From Rhizobium mesoamericanum STM3625 (GTDB lineage Bacteria; Pseudomonadota; Alphaproteobacteria; Rhizobiales; Rhizobiaceae), in contig NZ_HF536772.1 of NCBI RefSeq assembly GCF_000312665.1, forward strand, positions 95,032-159,031: a stretch of 64,000 nt of DNA, written 5' to 3'. Shown here one piece after another: positions 8,962-18,725 of this stretch. How positions within the stretch are numbered: the first letter of the stretch is position 1; every line of letters begins with the position of its first letter. Under the pieces are notes generated by a model. The model worked only from the letters and a program-made list of their open reading frames with translations, did not search any database and was not told where the DNA came from. The position numbers and the translations under genes are program-made.

Positions 8962-11564
8962 CATTTCCTCACTACGCCTCTCAATCCGCCGCCAATCAGG
9001 AATGTTGCGTCCATCAAAGCGAGCATCGGATTGCCTCCACCCGAAACCGCAAGATATCGCGGATGCCATTGCGGATGGAATTTTGATTTGAAGGCCCTAA
9101 GGCCCTTGAAGTTATAAAATCGCTCGCCGTGCTCGAAGACGGTGCTGCCGATGCGATCCCATACCGGCGCCATCTCGCGCTTCGACATGCCCGAGAGCGG
9201 CGCCATCCCGAGATTGAAATGCGAGAAGCCTTGGTCGCGCAGGTATTCCATAATCTGGACGAAAAGGAAGTCCATCGACCCTTTTGGTGCATCCGGCGAG
9301 AAACGCATCAGATCGATGGTCCCCTCGTCCTTCGTCGCCGTGATCAGGATGTTGGCGAAGGCGACAATCTGACCTTCACGCTTCAGGATACCAACCGGCT
9401 GGGAAACGATATAGTCAGGATCGAACGCGCCGAGCGAGAAGCCCTTCTCCTTGGCATTGTGGTCCTCGAGCCAAGCATCTGAAACTGTGGCAAGCTCATC
9501 CATCGCGGCGGGAACGTCTTCCGGCGCGATAACCTCGAACTCAAGGCCATCACGCTGCGCACGGCTCGCGGTTTGCCGAAGGTTTGCCCACTTGCCGCCC
9601 TTCATCTCGAAAGTCTTCAGATCGACGACAGCAAGCTCTCCCAGTTTGAATGCCCGCAGTCCCGCGTCGGCACAGTGGGAAAGAAGCGCCGGCGAGATCT
9701 GATAAAAGACCGCGCGGCATCCCGCTGCGCGCGCAGACTCCACGAAACGCCAAACGAGCTCTGGAACGGCGCTGCGCTCGCCAATCGGATCGAAGAGAGC
9801 GATCCATGAACGCCCCTGCCTTCCGTACATGATGAAGGCGTCACTCTTCTCGGAGAACATGATGCTCTTGTCGCCCATCCGCACAAGATTGGCGTCGGCA
9901 AAGCGCTGCTTCTCAACGATTTTGACCGCCCGCTCCAGCGCATCTGTCGACGCAGGCTCCGGTTTGACTGCCACCGGGCGAAGCAGGCTGAAGATCGCAA
10001 TCGCCGAGGAAATGATAGAGAGGCCGAGCACGGCGCGAAGACCACGCGGCGCTTCGCCGGCGAATTCGAACTGCCACCAAAGCTCTCTGCTGTACTCCAC
10101 ATCGCGATAGACGAAGAGCAGGATCACGATCGCCCCGACGCAGATGACGGCTATAGCCGTCAGCCACGAGGCGGTCAGTGTCTGGTTGAGAAGAGACGCA
10201 TGTCTGCGGAACAAGCGGCGGCTGACGAAGAGGCCGAAGATCAGGAAGCCGAGGAAACATGCCTCGACCAGCGCGATTGCTTTCAGCAACGACAAGGTCA
10301 GTGCCGCCGCCGCCGACAAGATCGACACCCACCAGGCACCATCGAGCTTTTGGCCTAGACCGCGTGCGGCAACGACCAACGCTAGGCCGAGCAGGCTCGA
10401 CAGGAAATGCGCGCCCTCGACGATCGGCAGCGGCAGGTAGTTCGCGAGAAACTGGAGGTTCTGGTCCGGCGTCGGCGTCACGCTCGAAAAGACCAGCATG
10501 ACGCCGAGAAGCAGCGACAGCGTCGAGAGCAATTGCGGCATCAACCGGATGCCGATCCGCCGGATGCCAGACGCAACCGGGTGATCAGCGAACCGGCGAA
10601 GCTCGGTCGCCGACACGGCAAGGACGGCGATTAGCAGCGGCAGAACGTGATAGATCAGGCGATAGAGCACGAGCGAGCCAAGCACCGCATCGATGTTCAC
10701 GGCACTGCCAAGCGAAGCGATGATGACCGTCTCGAACACGCCGAGACCCGCTGGCACATGGCTCAAGACTCCGAGGCCGACAGCGATCGCATAGACCGCT
10801 AGGAATACCGGCCAACTGATCGCCGCCTGAGGCAGCAAGACATAAAGGACAGTCGCCGAGGCGGCGATGTCGAAGGCGGTCACCAGGAACTGACGCGACC
10901 AGGTGCGCGAGTCCGGCAGGCGGACTTCGACCGGACCAAGATGGATCGCGTGCCCTTCACGCCCAATGAACATGATGACGCCCAGGCCGGCGATGACCGC
11001 TCCGGCCAACAGCCGCAGGGTAACGCTACCAACATCAATAAGTGGCGCAATCTCATCGGCGATGATCAGGAGCGCGATCGCCGCGACTCCTGCAAGCCCG
11101 AGCCCGAACGACAGCGTCACGAAGGCAATGACCCGCCCAATCTCCTCGGGTGTCAGGCCAAGGCGTGAATAGGCGCGATAACGAATTGCTCCGCCGCTGA
11201 GCGCACCAAAGCCCGCTGTGTTGCCAACGGCATAGGCGCTGAAGGCAGTCAGCGCCACCTGCGGAAACGGCAGCTTGCGGCCGACATACTCGATGGCATT
11301 GACGTCATAGAAAACAAGGGCCAGGAAGCTCAGGCCCGTAAAGACCAGCGCCAGCAGGATTGAGCTGACCTTCGTATCGGCCAGGGCCTGCACGACGTCC
11401 TCGTAACGCACTTCGTTCGTGAGCTGTACAATTGCAAAGCCAACAAGACAGAAAAGCGCAAGGGTCGCCAATGCCGTCAGGAGCGCGCGATAGCGTCTGA
11501 ATAATCCACGCACCGAGGATTCGTCGGCGTCTTCTATCTCTTCTAACTTGGCGTGTCCCGACAT
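8961..11564 (-). CDS. lpiA: LpiA/MprF lysyl-phosphatidylglycerol synthase
   Basis: An 867-residue integral membrane enzyme. The N-terminal part (to about residue 500) is a multi-span flippase region; the C-terminal part (about 520-850) is the GNAT-like synthase that transfers lysine from Lys-tRNA to phosphatidylglycerol. It includes FIMYGRQGRSWIALFDP and FSHFNLGMAPLSGMSKRE. In R. tropici and Ensifer medicae this gene is low-pH inducible and sits before acvB, exactly as here. I start at the ATG at 11564 (MSGHAKLEEIEDADES); an in-frame ATG at 11633 adds 23 residues with no support. Lysyl-PG lowers membrane negative charge and gives peptide and acid resistance. Confidence 0.93.
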   Translation of the reverse strand: MSGHAKLEEIEDADESSVRGLFRRYRALLTALATLALFCLVGFAIVQLTNEVRYEDVVQALADTKVSSILLALVFTGLSFLALVFYDVNAIEYVGRKLPFPQVALTAFSAYAVGNTAGFGALSGGAIRYRAYSRLGLTPEEIGRVIAFVTLSFGLGLAGVAAIALLIIADEIAPLIDVGSVTLRLLAGAVIAGLGVIMFIGREGHAIHLGPVEVRLPDSRTWSRQFLVTAFDIAASATVLYVLLPQAAISWPVFLAVYAIAVGLGVLSHVPAGLGVFETVIIASLGSAVNIDAVLGSLVLYRLIYHVLPLLIAVLAVSATELRRFADHPVASGIRRIGIRLMPQLLSTLSLLLGVMLVFSSVTPTPDQNLQFLANYLPLPIVEGAHFLSSLLGLALVVAARGLGQKLDGAWWVSILSAAAALTLSLLKAIALVEACFLGFLIFGLFVSRRLFRRHASLLNQTLTASWLTAIAVICVGAIVILLFVYRDVEYSRELWWQFEFAGEAPRGLRAVLGLSIISSAIAIFSLLRPVAVKPEPASTDALERAVKIVEKQRFADANLVRMGDKSIMFSEKSDAFIMYGRQGRSWIALFDPIGERSAVPELVWRFVESARAAGCRAVFYQISPALLSHCADAGLRAFKLGELAVVDLKTFEMKGGKWANLRQTASRAQRDGLEFEVIAPEDVPAAMDELATVSDAWLEDHNAKEKGFSLGAFDPDYIVSQPVGILKREGQIVAFANILITATKDEGTIDLMRFSPDAPKGSMDFLFVQIMEYLRDQGFSHFNLGMAPLSGMSKREMAPVWDRIGSTVFEHGERFYNFKGLRAFKSKFHPQWHPRYLAVSGGGNPMLALMDATFLIGGGLRGVVRK

Positions 11565-11683
11565 CTCGTACCGTCGCAATATTCCAGTTTGGTGGGAATC
11601 ATGTCCGAAACACGTAACACGCGCGGTACGCAAGCTCTATGAATGCCTGCCCGCCCCTGACCCGCCATTCTCGCCTGCTTCAT

Positions 11684-11695
11684 CCCCAATTGGGG
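11684..11695. promoter_or_regulatory. 12-base palindrome upstream of lpiA
   Basis: CCCCAATTGGGG is a perfect palindrome 120 bases upstream of the lpiA start, in the 247-base gap after the mscS-like gene. It may be a regulator site; I can name no regulator for it. Confidence 0.3.
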
Positions 11696-11811
11696 CAAAT
11701 TTGGCGCAGGAGGCGCCCGCGCACATTGCAATTTCGTAACGTTGACAGGGCGAGGGTCGCAACAAAAGGACTGCGCTGGTCGGCTCGATCCGACAAAAAG
11801 GACCCAGAACG

Positions 11812-13944
11812 CTACGCCGCGGGCTCATCCGAACTGGGGCGTTGCGAGAGCTGGCGGGCGAGGACAGCACGCGTCTCAGCCTCGTGCCCTTCGCTTGAAA
11901 CCTGCACAGTCGGTACAGCGAACTCGATGCCGTTTTCCTTGAAGGCGGTGCGGATCATCGCCAATGCATTGCGCCGGATGACGAACTGTTCGCCGGGCTT
12001 GGTCATCATTGCCAGCCGGATGACAATCGCGAAGTCGCCAAACTGTTCCACCCCTTTCATCTTCAGAGTTTCGATGATGTGCGGGCTGTATTCGGGATTG
12101 TCCAGCAACTGCTGCCCGATCTGTTTGATCACCTTCTTCACCTTCACGAGGTCAGTGTCGTAGGTCACGTTGAGGGTGATTTTGTCGATAGTCCAGTCTC
12201 GGTTGAGGTTCTTGACCGCGCCAAGTTCGCCGAACGGCACTGTCGTCAGAGGCCCGCGATGATGCCGCAGCCGCACCGACCGCAAGCTGAATGCCTCGAC
12301 GACGCCCTTGTGGCTGCCGCTCTCGATATATTCGCCCACACGAAAGGCATCATCCCAAAGATAGAACATCCCGCTGATGACGTCCTTGACGATTGTCTGC
12401 GCTCCGAAGCCGACCGCAACGCCAACCACGCCGGCGCCGGCGATCAGCGGACCGATCTCTACGCCGAGGCCCGACAGCACCATCAAAACAGCAATAACCG
12501 CAATGACGACGGCGAGAATATTGCGGAAGATCGGCAACAAGGTCTGCAGGCGGGCACGGCCGGCTCTTTCCTCGTCTGTGAGCGCACCTTCAATGCGGGA
12601 ATCATCGAGCTTGCCATTGATGTAAGCACGTGCCAGGTGCCACAACAGATCGGCTGCCAACAGGATGACGATGCCGCCGATCGCGCCGCGAGCGAGGCGG
12701 TCGATCATGGTTTGTCCCGCCGCCATCCGGTCGGCCACGAGCCCGATCATGCGTCCGAACCAGAAGGCGGCGGCCGCGATGATGAGGGCACGAACGCCTC
12801 GGTCGAGCAGAGCAGTCGCGATCCGGCGCCCGGCGAGAAAGCCTGCCTCTGCCTGATGCAAGGAACGAACGGCCAATGTTGCGACGGAGAGTGCGCGTGG
12901 CAAAAGCACGGCGTAGATCCCGAGCCACAGCAACAAATTGAACCCGGAAACCCAGAGAATCCAAAGCACAGCGAAATAAAACGTCAGCCCCCACGAAACG
13001 GTGATGCTGCGATGCTCGCCTTCGTCGAGCGGGCGATGCCAGACCGCTTCCACCGCGATAGCAAACAATCCGATACCGAGAATGTAGGCGACGAAGTAGC
13101 GTGCTCCCTCGGAAAAGCCGAGAGGTAGCATCAATTGGATAGCCGCCCAGCCGAATGCGAAGTAGATCACGAAAAGCGCGCAACGCCGGAACCAGAAAAG
13201 TGCCCGAGCTCGTGATATCTGGCGCTCGCCATCCCCGCTCGGCAAGGTCACAAGGGCGACCAGGAGGCGCCCCAGGGCGCCGGTAAACCGAGCAACAATG
13301 AGCGCGATCGCAATCGCGATCGCCATGGATCGGGTAATCGGTGGCCAGCTGAAAGCAAGCAAGGGTACCAGTGTCGCCATGGCAAACACGATTGCCGGAA
13401 CAATGCGATAAAGGAGGTTTGCTGTCGCGTGATGGGAAACGGTGACGACGTCGTCGTCACTCGTTCGCAGTCGCGGCTTCGGTACGAGGAGACGGAACAG
13501 CAACTCGACAACCGCTCCAGTCAGAAAGAGAGCAATAACCTCAGTTGTAATTAGTATCCAACCGGTTGGCGCGACATCACGTTCGACGATATTAGAAGCG
13601 GACTCGACTTGGCCAGGAAGCTCGATCGCGGCATCGGAGACCATTTCGACATGGCGTCGTGCGTGATCGACGAGCTCGGACAGGGCCGACATTTCGCCGG
13701 CCTCTGCCTGCGCTGCAGCCGGCGTGGCCTTCATTTGCATGGCCATCCACTCTTTCACCTGCGGCGTCTGCATCAGCTCGAGCATCTGGCGGACTTCGGC
13801 TGGCGGTTGAGAGGCCGTGGCCGCCGTGGGAGAGGCTGAAGGCGGGTTCGCGGTTTGGGCGATACCCGCCCCTGCAACAGCAAGGACAAACATTATCGAT
13901 GTCAGCAGCCGCATCATCCCACGTGCGCCGATTACAAGACCCAT
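11812..13944 (-). CDS. large MscS-family mechanosensitive channel
   Basis: A 710-residue inner-membrane protein with an N-terminal signal-like helix, a short Pro/Ala/Gln-rich periplasmic region, and about ten predicted membrane spans. The C-terminal MscS core contains the pore helix AGAGVVGVAVGFGAQTIVKD and the beta domain FRVGEYIESGSHKGVVE. This is the multi-span (YbdG/YbiO-like) class that opens on hypo-osmotic shock. The start is uncertain. ATG at 13944 has AAGGA close upstream; ATGs at 13917/13914 would give a tighter signal peptide. It precedes lpiA on the same strand by 247 bases. Confidence 0.88.
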   Translation of the reverse strand: MGLVIGARGMMRLLTSIMFVLAVAGAGIAQTANPPSASPTAATASQPPAEVRQMLELMQTPQVKEWMAMQMKATPAAAQAEAGEMSALSELVDHARRHVEMVSDAAIELPGQVESASNIVERDVAPTGWILITTEVIALFLTGAVVELLFRLLVPKPRLRTSDDDVVTVSHHATANLLYRIVPAIVFAMATLVPLLAFSWPPITRSMAIAIAIALIVARFTGALGRLLVALVTLPSGDGERQISRARALFWFRRCALFVIYFAFGWAAIQLMLPLGFSEGARYFVAYILGIGLFAIAVEAVWHRPLDEGEHRSITVSWGLTFYFAVLWILWVSGFNLLLWLGIYAVLLPRALSVATLAVRSLHQAEAGFLAGRRIATALLDRGVRALIIAAAAFWFGRMIGLVADRMAAGQTMIDRLARGAIGGIVILLAADLLWHLARAYINGKLDDSRIEGALTDEERAGRARLQTLLPIFRNILAVVIAVIAVLMVLSGLGVEIGPLIAGAGVVGVAVGFGAQTIVKDVISGMFYLWDDAFRVGEYIESGSHKGVVEAFSLRSVRLRHHRGPLTTVPFGELGAVKNLNRDWTIDKITLNVTYDTDLVKVKKVIKQIGQQLLDNPEYSPHIIETLKMKGVEQFGDFAIVIRLAMMTKPGEQFVIRRNALAMIRTAFKENGIEFAVPTVQVSSEGHEAETRAVLARQLSQRPSSDEPAA

Positions 13945-13990
13945 CTTCCTTGCCCCCAATGCAATCTCTCGACAATATACCGTGCTGTCT

Positions 13991-14024
13991 AAAAGAAAAT
14001 CCCGCACAGATGGCGCTGTGCGGG
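13991..14024 (-). terminator. rho-independent terminator of gnd
   Basis: A 9-base perfect stem, CCCGCACAG/CTGTGCGGG (14001-14009 and 14016-14024). On the minus strand it is followed by ATTTTCTTTT. It lies just after the gnd stop codon. Confidence 0.88.
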
Positions 14025-14051
14025 CCCTGAAAAAAAGCAAAGGGGTGCAGC

Positions 14052-15071
14052 CTACCCCTTCGGCTTTTCGACGTGCCCGCCGAAGCCCGCACGCATCGCC
14101 GAGAGCACCTTGTTGGCGAACTCGTCGTTGTCGCGCGATGAGAAACGTCCGTGAAGCGCCGCACTCAGCACCGGCGTCGGTACACTCTCATCGATGGCCG
14201 CCATGATCGTCCAACGTCCCTCGCCCGAGTCGGAAACGCGGCCAGCATACTTGGTGAGGACCGGATCGGCATGAAGAGCATCGGCAGTTAAATCGAGCAG
14301 CCAGGAAGTGATCACGCTCCCGCGACGCCACACTTCGGCAATATCAGACAAATTGAAATCGTAGCGATAGTGTTCCGGATGCGCCAAAGGTGCGGTTTCG
14401 GCATCGACCTCGTGCGTCGCCGCACCGATATTGGCATGCTTCAGAATGTTCAGCCCCTCGGCATAGGCGGCCATCAGGCCATACTCGATGCCGTTATGAA
14501 CCATCTTGACGAAGTGCCCGGCGCCGTGCGGACCGCAGTGGAGATACCCTTGTTCCGCCGTGCTTTGCGCAGGCGCGTCGCGACCCGCGGAAGGAGCAAT
14601 CTCTCCCTGCCCCGGCGCAAGGGACGCAAAGATCGGCGACAGGGACTGGACGATCCCTTTCTCGCCCCCGATCATCAGGCAATAGCCGCGCTCCAGGCCG
14701 AAGACACCGCCGCTAGTACCGACATCGATATAATGAATGCCCTTGCTGATGAGCTCTGCGCCACGGCGGATGTCGTCGTGATAGTATGAGTTGCCGCCGT
14801 CAATGATGATGTCGTCATCGTTCAGCAACGGCACGATCTGGGCGATAACCTTGTCCGTGATCGCCGCCGGCAGCATCAACCAGACAGCGCGCGGGCGCGA
14901 CAGCTTTAAGACAAACTCCTCAAGCGAAGCAGTCCCGACAGCGCCCTTGCCGACAAGATCGGCGACGCTTTCGGGCTTCGCGTCGTAAACGACACATTCA
15001 TGGCCATCGCGCATCAATCGCTGGACCATGTAGTTGCCCATGCGGCCCAAACCCACCATGCCAAGCTGCAT
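14052..15071 (-). CDS. gnd: 6-phosphogluconate dehydrogenase, decarboxylating (short GndA/YqeC type)
   Basis: A 339-residue enzyme oxidising 6-phosphogluconate to ribulose 5-phosphate and CO2. The Rossmann motif GLGRMG is at residues 7-12. The substrate loop GTSGG and the catalytic stretch HFVKMVHNGIEYG are present. The length marks the short class, often NAD-preferring, rather than the 470-residue Gnd; cofactor preference is inferred. The start at 15071 has AGGAG 7 bases upstream. It opens the series of pentose-phosphate and glycolytic genes that continues on the other strand. Confidence 0.93.
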   Translation of the reverse strand: MQLGMVGLGRMGNYMVQRLMRDGHECVVYDAKPESVADLVGKGAVGTASLEEFVLKLSRPRAVWLMLPAAITDKVIAQIVPLLNDDDIIIDGGNSYYHDDIRRGAELISKGIHYIDVGTSGGVFGLERGYCLMIGGEKGIVQSLSPIFASLAPGQGEIAPSAGRDAPAQSTAEQGYLHCGPHGAGHFVKMVHNGIEYGLMAAYAEGLNILKHANIGAATHEVDAETAPLAHPEHYRYDFNLSDIAEVWRRGSVITSWLLDLTADALHADPVLTKYAGRVSDSGEGRWTIMAAIDESVPTPVLSAALHGRFSSRDNDEFANKVLSAMRAGFGGHVEKPKG

Positions 15072-15467
15072 CTCAACTCTCCTGGAATTAAACCTATGTG
15101 ATCCCTGGAAACTAGCACTCGCAATATAGCAAGCAAGAGAAGTCTCCATCACGTTCGAGGCAATCGATAGGCATTGTTGCCAGCAAACGGGGAAATCGCA
15201 GTTAGGAGAAAGTTTTCAGTGGACCTCCGGAAGCCTCCACCCCAGGACCGTCGTGCATGCAGCACGCAGTTTGCAGTGTGCCAAGGCTTCGGTCCGCCCT
15301 TCGCCTCTTGCACCGGCACATCTATGGGGGCCAGTACAGGGGCACGTAAGAACGTATGAGCGCTAAGCTCCGGGGCTGGCGTGGAAATCGGAATGTAAAG
15401 AATTGAGAAAACAGCAGACGGAAGGATCGATCGTTCCACTGCCGTGAGTCTTTTCAAACTACAATAG
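15072..15467. other. non-coding gap between gnd and 6S RNA
   Basis: I see no supported gene in this stretch of about 400 bases. It should hold the gnd promoter and the 3' end of the 6S transcript. Short frames here lack ribosome sites and family resemblance. In many proteobacteria a 5-formyltetrahydrofolate cyclo-ligase gene follows 6S RNA; it is absent here. Confidence 0.5.
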
Positions 15468-15634
15468 AATAGTGCGGTCCACGACAACCGATGGATGTTT
15501 ACGATCCTGGGCGCCTACAAACGTAGGTGGGCACCGTGTGTCCAGGCCCACGAGCCTGGTCAGGGACAGCTCCCTTTGGATCGAGTATGGCCCCAGGGAT
15601 TGTGGTTCCTGTCGAGAGGCGCAGACCGCACTCT
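15468..15634 (-). ncRNA. ssrS: 6S RNA
   Basis: An RNA of about 165 bases, directly downstream of zapA on the same strand, the usual place for 6S RNA. The ends pair: AGTGCGGTC at the 5' end (complement of 15624-15632) with GACCGCACT at the 3' end (complement of 15471-15479). Between them are CCCTGGGGCC and GGGCCTGG-type arms flanking an internal open region, as in 6S. A TATATA -10 element at 15637-15642 lies just upstream of the proposed 5' end. 6S RNA mimics an open promoter and sequesters the housekeeping RNA polymerase in stationary phase. Exact ends are estimated. Confidence 0.85.
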
Positions 15635-15689
15635 GCTATATAAGGCTGATTTTGGCGACACGCCAGAGGGCGGGCTAAGCCGCCCGCAT

Positions 15690-16067
15690 TTAATTGAGTT
15701 CGGCGGGCGCACGGCCGTTCAGCTTGTCGGTGATACCGCGGATACGGCTGGTCACCTCGCCGAGGGCCGCCGCAAGACTTTCCTCGGTACGGGCATTCGC
15801 AGCGAGAACGGTATCGCTGGTATTCCGCAATGTCTCGAGCTCGGCTTCGAGACCGGCGACACGGCGCGTTAGTTCCGAAATCTCGTCCATGACCATGATG
15901 CCTGCCATGACGGTGATCCGGAGGTCGCCGATTTCGCCGAACTGGCCCTTGAGATGACCAACGTAATTGTCGAAGCGCGTCGCGAGATCGGTCAGGTGAT
16001 CTTCCTGTCCTTCCTCGCAGGCCATGCGATAGGCCTTGCCGTCGATCGTTACCGTTACCTGCGCCAT
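15690..16067 (-). CDS. zapA: cell division protein ZapA
   Basis: A 125-residue ZapA, which binds and bundles FtsZ filaments at the Z ring. The N-terminal globular domain starts MAQVTVTIDGKAYRMACEEG and continues with the segment around FDNYVGHLKGQFG. A long C-terminal coiled coil covers about residues 60-120. It lies 13 bases after a DUF4164 coiled-coil gene, probably one operon, with 6S RNA downstream. Confidence 0.93.
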   Translation of the reverse strand: MAQVTVTIDGKAYRMACEEGQEDHLTDLATRFDNYVGHLKGQFGEIGDLRITVMAGIMVMDEISELTRRVAGLEAELETLRNTSDTVLAANARTEESLAAALGEVTSRIRGITDKLNGRAPAELN

Positions 16068-16080
16068 GTGCCGCGCCTTT

Positions 16081-16353
16081 CTACCGGTCCAGAACCGCGC
16101 GGATCGTCTCCATGGCCGTTACCAGCCGCCGCGAGACCTCGCGATTGACTTCCTCGAGCCGGTTCGCACGGAATTCGGCCTGGTCCAGTTCTTGGGCAAG
16201 CTTCGAGCGGTCGGCGTGAATTCGGCGAACCTCGCCTTCGATTTCGCCCTGCTCCCGCTGGTGCTCGATGCGCATCTCGACTGCATTCTCTAGCCCCGAG
16301 ATCGCTTGCCTGAGCTGGTTGAGTGCTGCTTCAATTTTGCCTGTAGGCGTCAT
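16081..16353 (-). CDS. DUF4164 coiled-coil protein
   Basis: A 90-residue acidic, almost wholly helical protein, with heptads across residues 10-75. It matches the small DUF4164 family found beside zapA in rhizobia. The start MTPTGKIEAAL at 16353 is preceded by GGAAGAG; an ORF opening at 16443 adds 30 residues of unlike composition. Its position suggests a role with ZapA in division, which is inference. No enzymatic motif is visible. Confidence 0.75.
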   Translation of the reverse strand: MTPTGKIEAALNQLRQAISGLENAVEMRIEHQREQGEIEGEVRRIHADRSKLAQELDQAEFRANRLEEVNREVSRRLVTAMETIRAVLDR

Positions 16354-16690
16354 GTCTCTTCCGGTTCCCCGCACAAGACCCGCGAATCGGCGCACGAGAC
16401 CGATCCAATATTTCCAAAAGGATACGCACCTCACCAACGGCACGTCAATAAAGGTGGCACCGCGGCTACAGACCTATTCTGTGGACGACGAAAATCAATT
16501 GCTGGCTCGATCATCATTCAACTTTTGTAAGAATCGATGGTCAAATGTCTAAAATCGATTCGAGTGACCTGGCGAGGTCCTTCCATTTGTTGACTTGGCC
16601 GTTCCAACTGCTATGTGTCACCCGCTCTCATTGATGGTCTCCAGAGGCTTGAGGCCATCTCCCGACACCCGGAACCCGTGTGGAATAGCC
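16354..16690. other. divergent promoter region between DUF4164/zapA and tkt
   Basis: About 340 bases without a gene. It contains AATCGAT twice (16532-16538 and within 16551-16560, where AATCGATT is palindromic), and a sigma-70-like promoter candidate for tkt. Nothing else is recognised. Confidence 0.5.
16590..16617 (+). promoter_or_regulatory. candidate housekeeping promoter for tkt
   Basis: TTGACT (16590-16595) and TATGTG (16612-16617) are 16 bases apart, about 75 bases before the tkt start. The -35 is good and the -10 moderate. Confidence 0.4.
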
Positions 16691-18664
16691 ATGACCTCTC
16701 CTGAACAAAACGACCGGATGGCCAATGCGATCCGTTTCCTCGCCATGGATGCAGTCGAAAAGGCGAATTCGGGGCACCCCGGCATGCCGATGGGCATGGC
16801 CGACGTGGCGACCATCCTGTTTACCAAGTATCTGCGGTTCGACCCGAAGAAGCCGCATTGGCCGAACCGTGACCGCTTCGTGCTGTCGGCCGGCCACGGC
16901 TCGATGCTGCTCTACTCGCTGCTCTATTTGACCGGCTATCCTGACATGACGGTCGAAGATTTGAAGCAGTTCCGTCAAATCGGCTCAAAGACCGCCGGCC
17001 ATCCGGAATATGGCCATGCGACCGGCATCGAAACGACGACCGGCCCGCTCGGCCAGGGCATTGCTAACGCCGTCGGCATGGCCATCGCCGAACGCAAGCT
17101 GCGCGACGAGTTCGGCTCCGAGCTTCAAGACCACTACACCTATGCCATCTGCGGCGACGGCTGCCTGATGGAAGGCATCAGCCACGAAGCGATCGCGCTT
17201 GCCGGCCACCTGAAGCTGAACAAGCTCGTTCTCTTCTGGGACAACAACTCGATCACCATCGACGGCGCCATCTCGCTGTCGGACTCGACCGACCAGATCG
17301 CCCGCTTCAAGGCCGTTCATTGGAACACCATCGAGATCGACGGTCACGACCAGGCTGCCATCGCCGCCGCCATCGAAGCCGCCCACAAGTCCGATCGCCC
17401 GACTTTCATCGCCTGCAAGACGATCATCGGCTTCGGCGCTCCGAACAAGCAGGGCACCCACAAGGTTCACGGCAACCCACTTGGCGCCGACGAAATTGCC
17501 GCGACCCGCAAGGCGCTCAACTGGGAATACGAGCCCTTTGTTGTTCCCTCCGACGTTCTCGACGCGTGGCGTGCAGCAGGCAGCCGCTCGGTTGACCTTG
17601 TCAAGGCCTGGGAAGACGGCCTCGCCAAGTCCACGCACAAGGCCGAGTTCACGCGCCGCTTTGCGGGCGACCTGCCGGAAGGTTTCGACGCGGCGATCAG
17701 CGCCTACAAGAAGAAGCTCGTCGAAACCAAGCCGACGATAGCAACCCGCAAGGCATCGGAAGATGCGCTCGAAGTCATCAATGGCTTCCTTCCGGAAACG
17801 CTTGGCGGCTCGGCCGACCTGACGCCGTCGAACAATACCAAGACCAGCCAGATGCATTCCATCACGCCGACGGATTTCGCCGGCCGCTACATGCACTGGG
17901 GTATCCGCGAGCACGGCATGGCATCGGCCATGAACGGCATCGCATTGCATGGCGGTCTCATTCCTTATGGCGGCGGCTTCCTGATCTTCTCGGATTATTG
18001 CCGCCCGCCGATCCGTCTGGCAGCCCTCATGGGTATCCGTGTGGTGCACGTTCTGACGCATGACTCGATCGGCGTCGGCGAAGACGGCCCGACGCACCAG
18101 CCGGTCGAACAGATCGCCGGCCTGCGCGCCGTTCCGAACCTGCAGGTCTTCCGTCCGGCCGACGCCACGGAAACCGCCGAGTGCTGGCAGATTGCCGCCA
18201 AGACCAAAAACCGCCCCTCCGCGCTCGCGCTCACTCGCCAGAACCTGACGACGGTACGCACCGAGTTTAGCGAGAAGAACCTCTGCGAACAGGGCGCCTA
18301 TACGCTCGCCGGCAATGCGGACGCGAAGGTGACGATCTTCGCTTCGGGCTCGGAAGTTGAGCTTGCCGTTGCCGCCCGCGAAGCACTGGAAGCCAAGGGC
18401 GTCAGCGTTCGCGTTGTGTCCGTTCCCTGCACCGAACTGTTCTTCGAGCAGCCTAGCGCCTATCGCAACGAGGTCATCGGCAATTCACCGGTGAAGATCG
18501 CCGTGGAAGCCGCGGTCCGCGAAGGCTGGGATGCCTTCATCGGGCCGGAAGGCACTTTCGTTGGCATGAAGGGCTTCGGCGCGTCCGGTCCAGCAAAGAA
18601 GGTATTCGAGCATTTCGGCATCACCGCGGACGCCGTGGTCGCTGCCGCAGAAGCAAAGCTGTAG
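16691..18664 (+). CDS. tkt: transketolase
   Basis: A 657-residue thiamine-diphosphate enzyme that moves two-carbon ketol units in the pentose-phosphate pathway. The ThDP motif is GDG at 155-157 with NN at 185-186 (GDGCLMEG to [11 protein letters not shown]). The catalytic glutamate is in [10 protein letters not shown] near residue 403. The C-terminal domain is complete. The start [10 protein letters not shown] is used; an in-frame ATG 96 bases earlier is not supported. It is followed 61 bases later by gap, the common alphaproteobacterial tkt-gap arrangement. Confidence 0.97.
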   Translation: MTSPEQNDRMANAIRFLAMDAVEKANSGHPGMPMGMADVATILFTKYLRFDPKKPHWPNRDRFVLSAGHGSMLLYSLLYLTGYPDMTVEDLKQFRQIGSKTAGHPEYGHATGIETTTGPLGQGIANAVGMAIAERKLRDEFGSELQDHYTYAICGDGCLMEGISHEAIALAGHLKLNKLVLFWDNNSITIDGAISLSDSTDQIARFKAVHWNTIEIDGHDQAAIAAAIEAAHKSDRPTFIACKTIIGFGAPNKQGTHKVHGNPLGADEIAATRKALNWEYEPFVVPSDVLDAWRAAGSRSVDLVKAWEDGLAKSTHKAEFTRRFAGDLPEGFDAAISAYKKKLVETKPTIATRKASEDALEVINGFLPETLGGSADLTPSNNTKTSQMHSITPTDFAGRYMHWGIREHGMASAMNGIALHGGLIPYGGGFLIFSDYCRPPIRLAALMGIRVVHVLTHDSIGVGEDGPTHQPVEQIAGLRAVPNLQVFRPADATETAECWQIAAKTKNRPSALALTRQNLTTVRTEFSEKNLCEQGAYTLAGNADAKVTIFASGSEVELAVAAREALEAKGVSVRVVSVPCTELFFEQPSAYRNEVIGNSPVKIAVEAAVREGWDAFIGPEGTFVGMKGFGASGPAKKVFEHFGITADAVVAAAEAKL

Positions 18665-18725
18665 GATTGCGCTCAGGCGCTCTCCAATTCAATCCGCAAG
18701 CCCCATCTCTAGGGAGTGAATGCAC

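Noticed and set aside
15472..15872. Plus-strand frames of 68-125 codons opposite 6S RNA and zapA
   Set aside because: They lie antisense to a structured RNA and to zapA, with no ribosome site or family match.
16985..18097. Minus-strand frame of 370 codons inside tkt
   Set aside because: Antisense to transketolase, a usual artefact of high-GC codon use.
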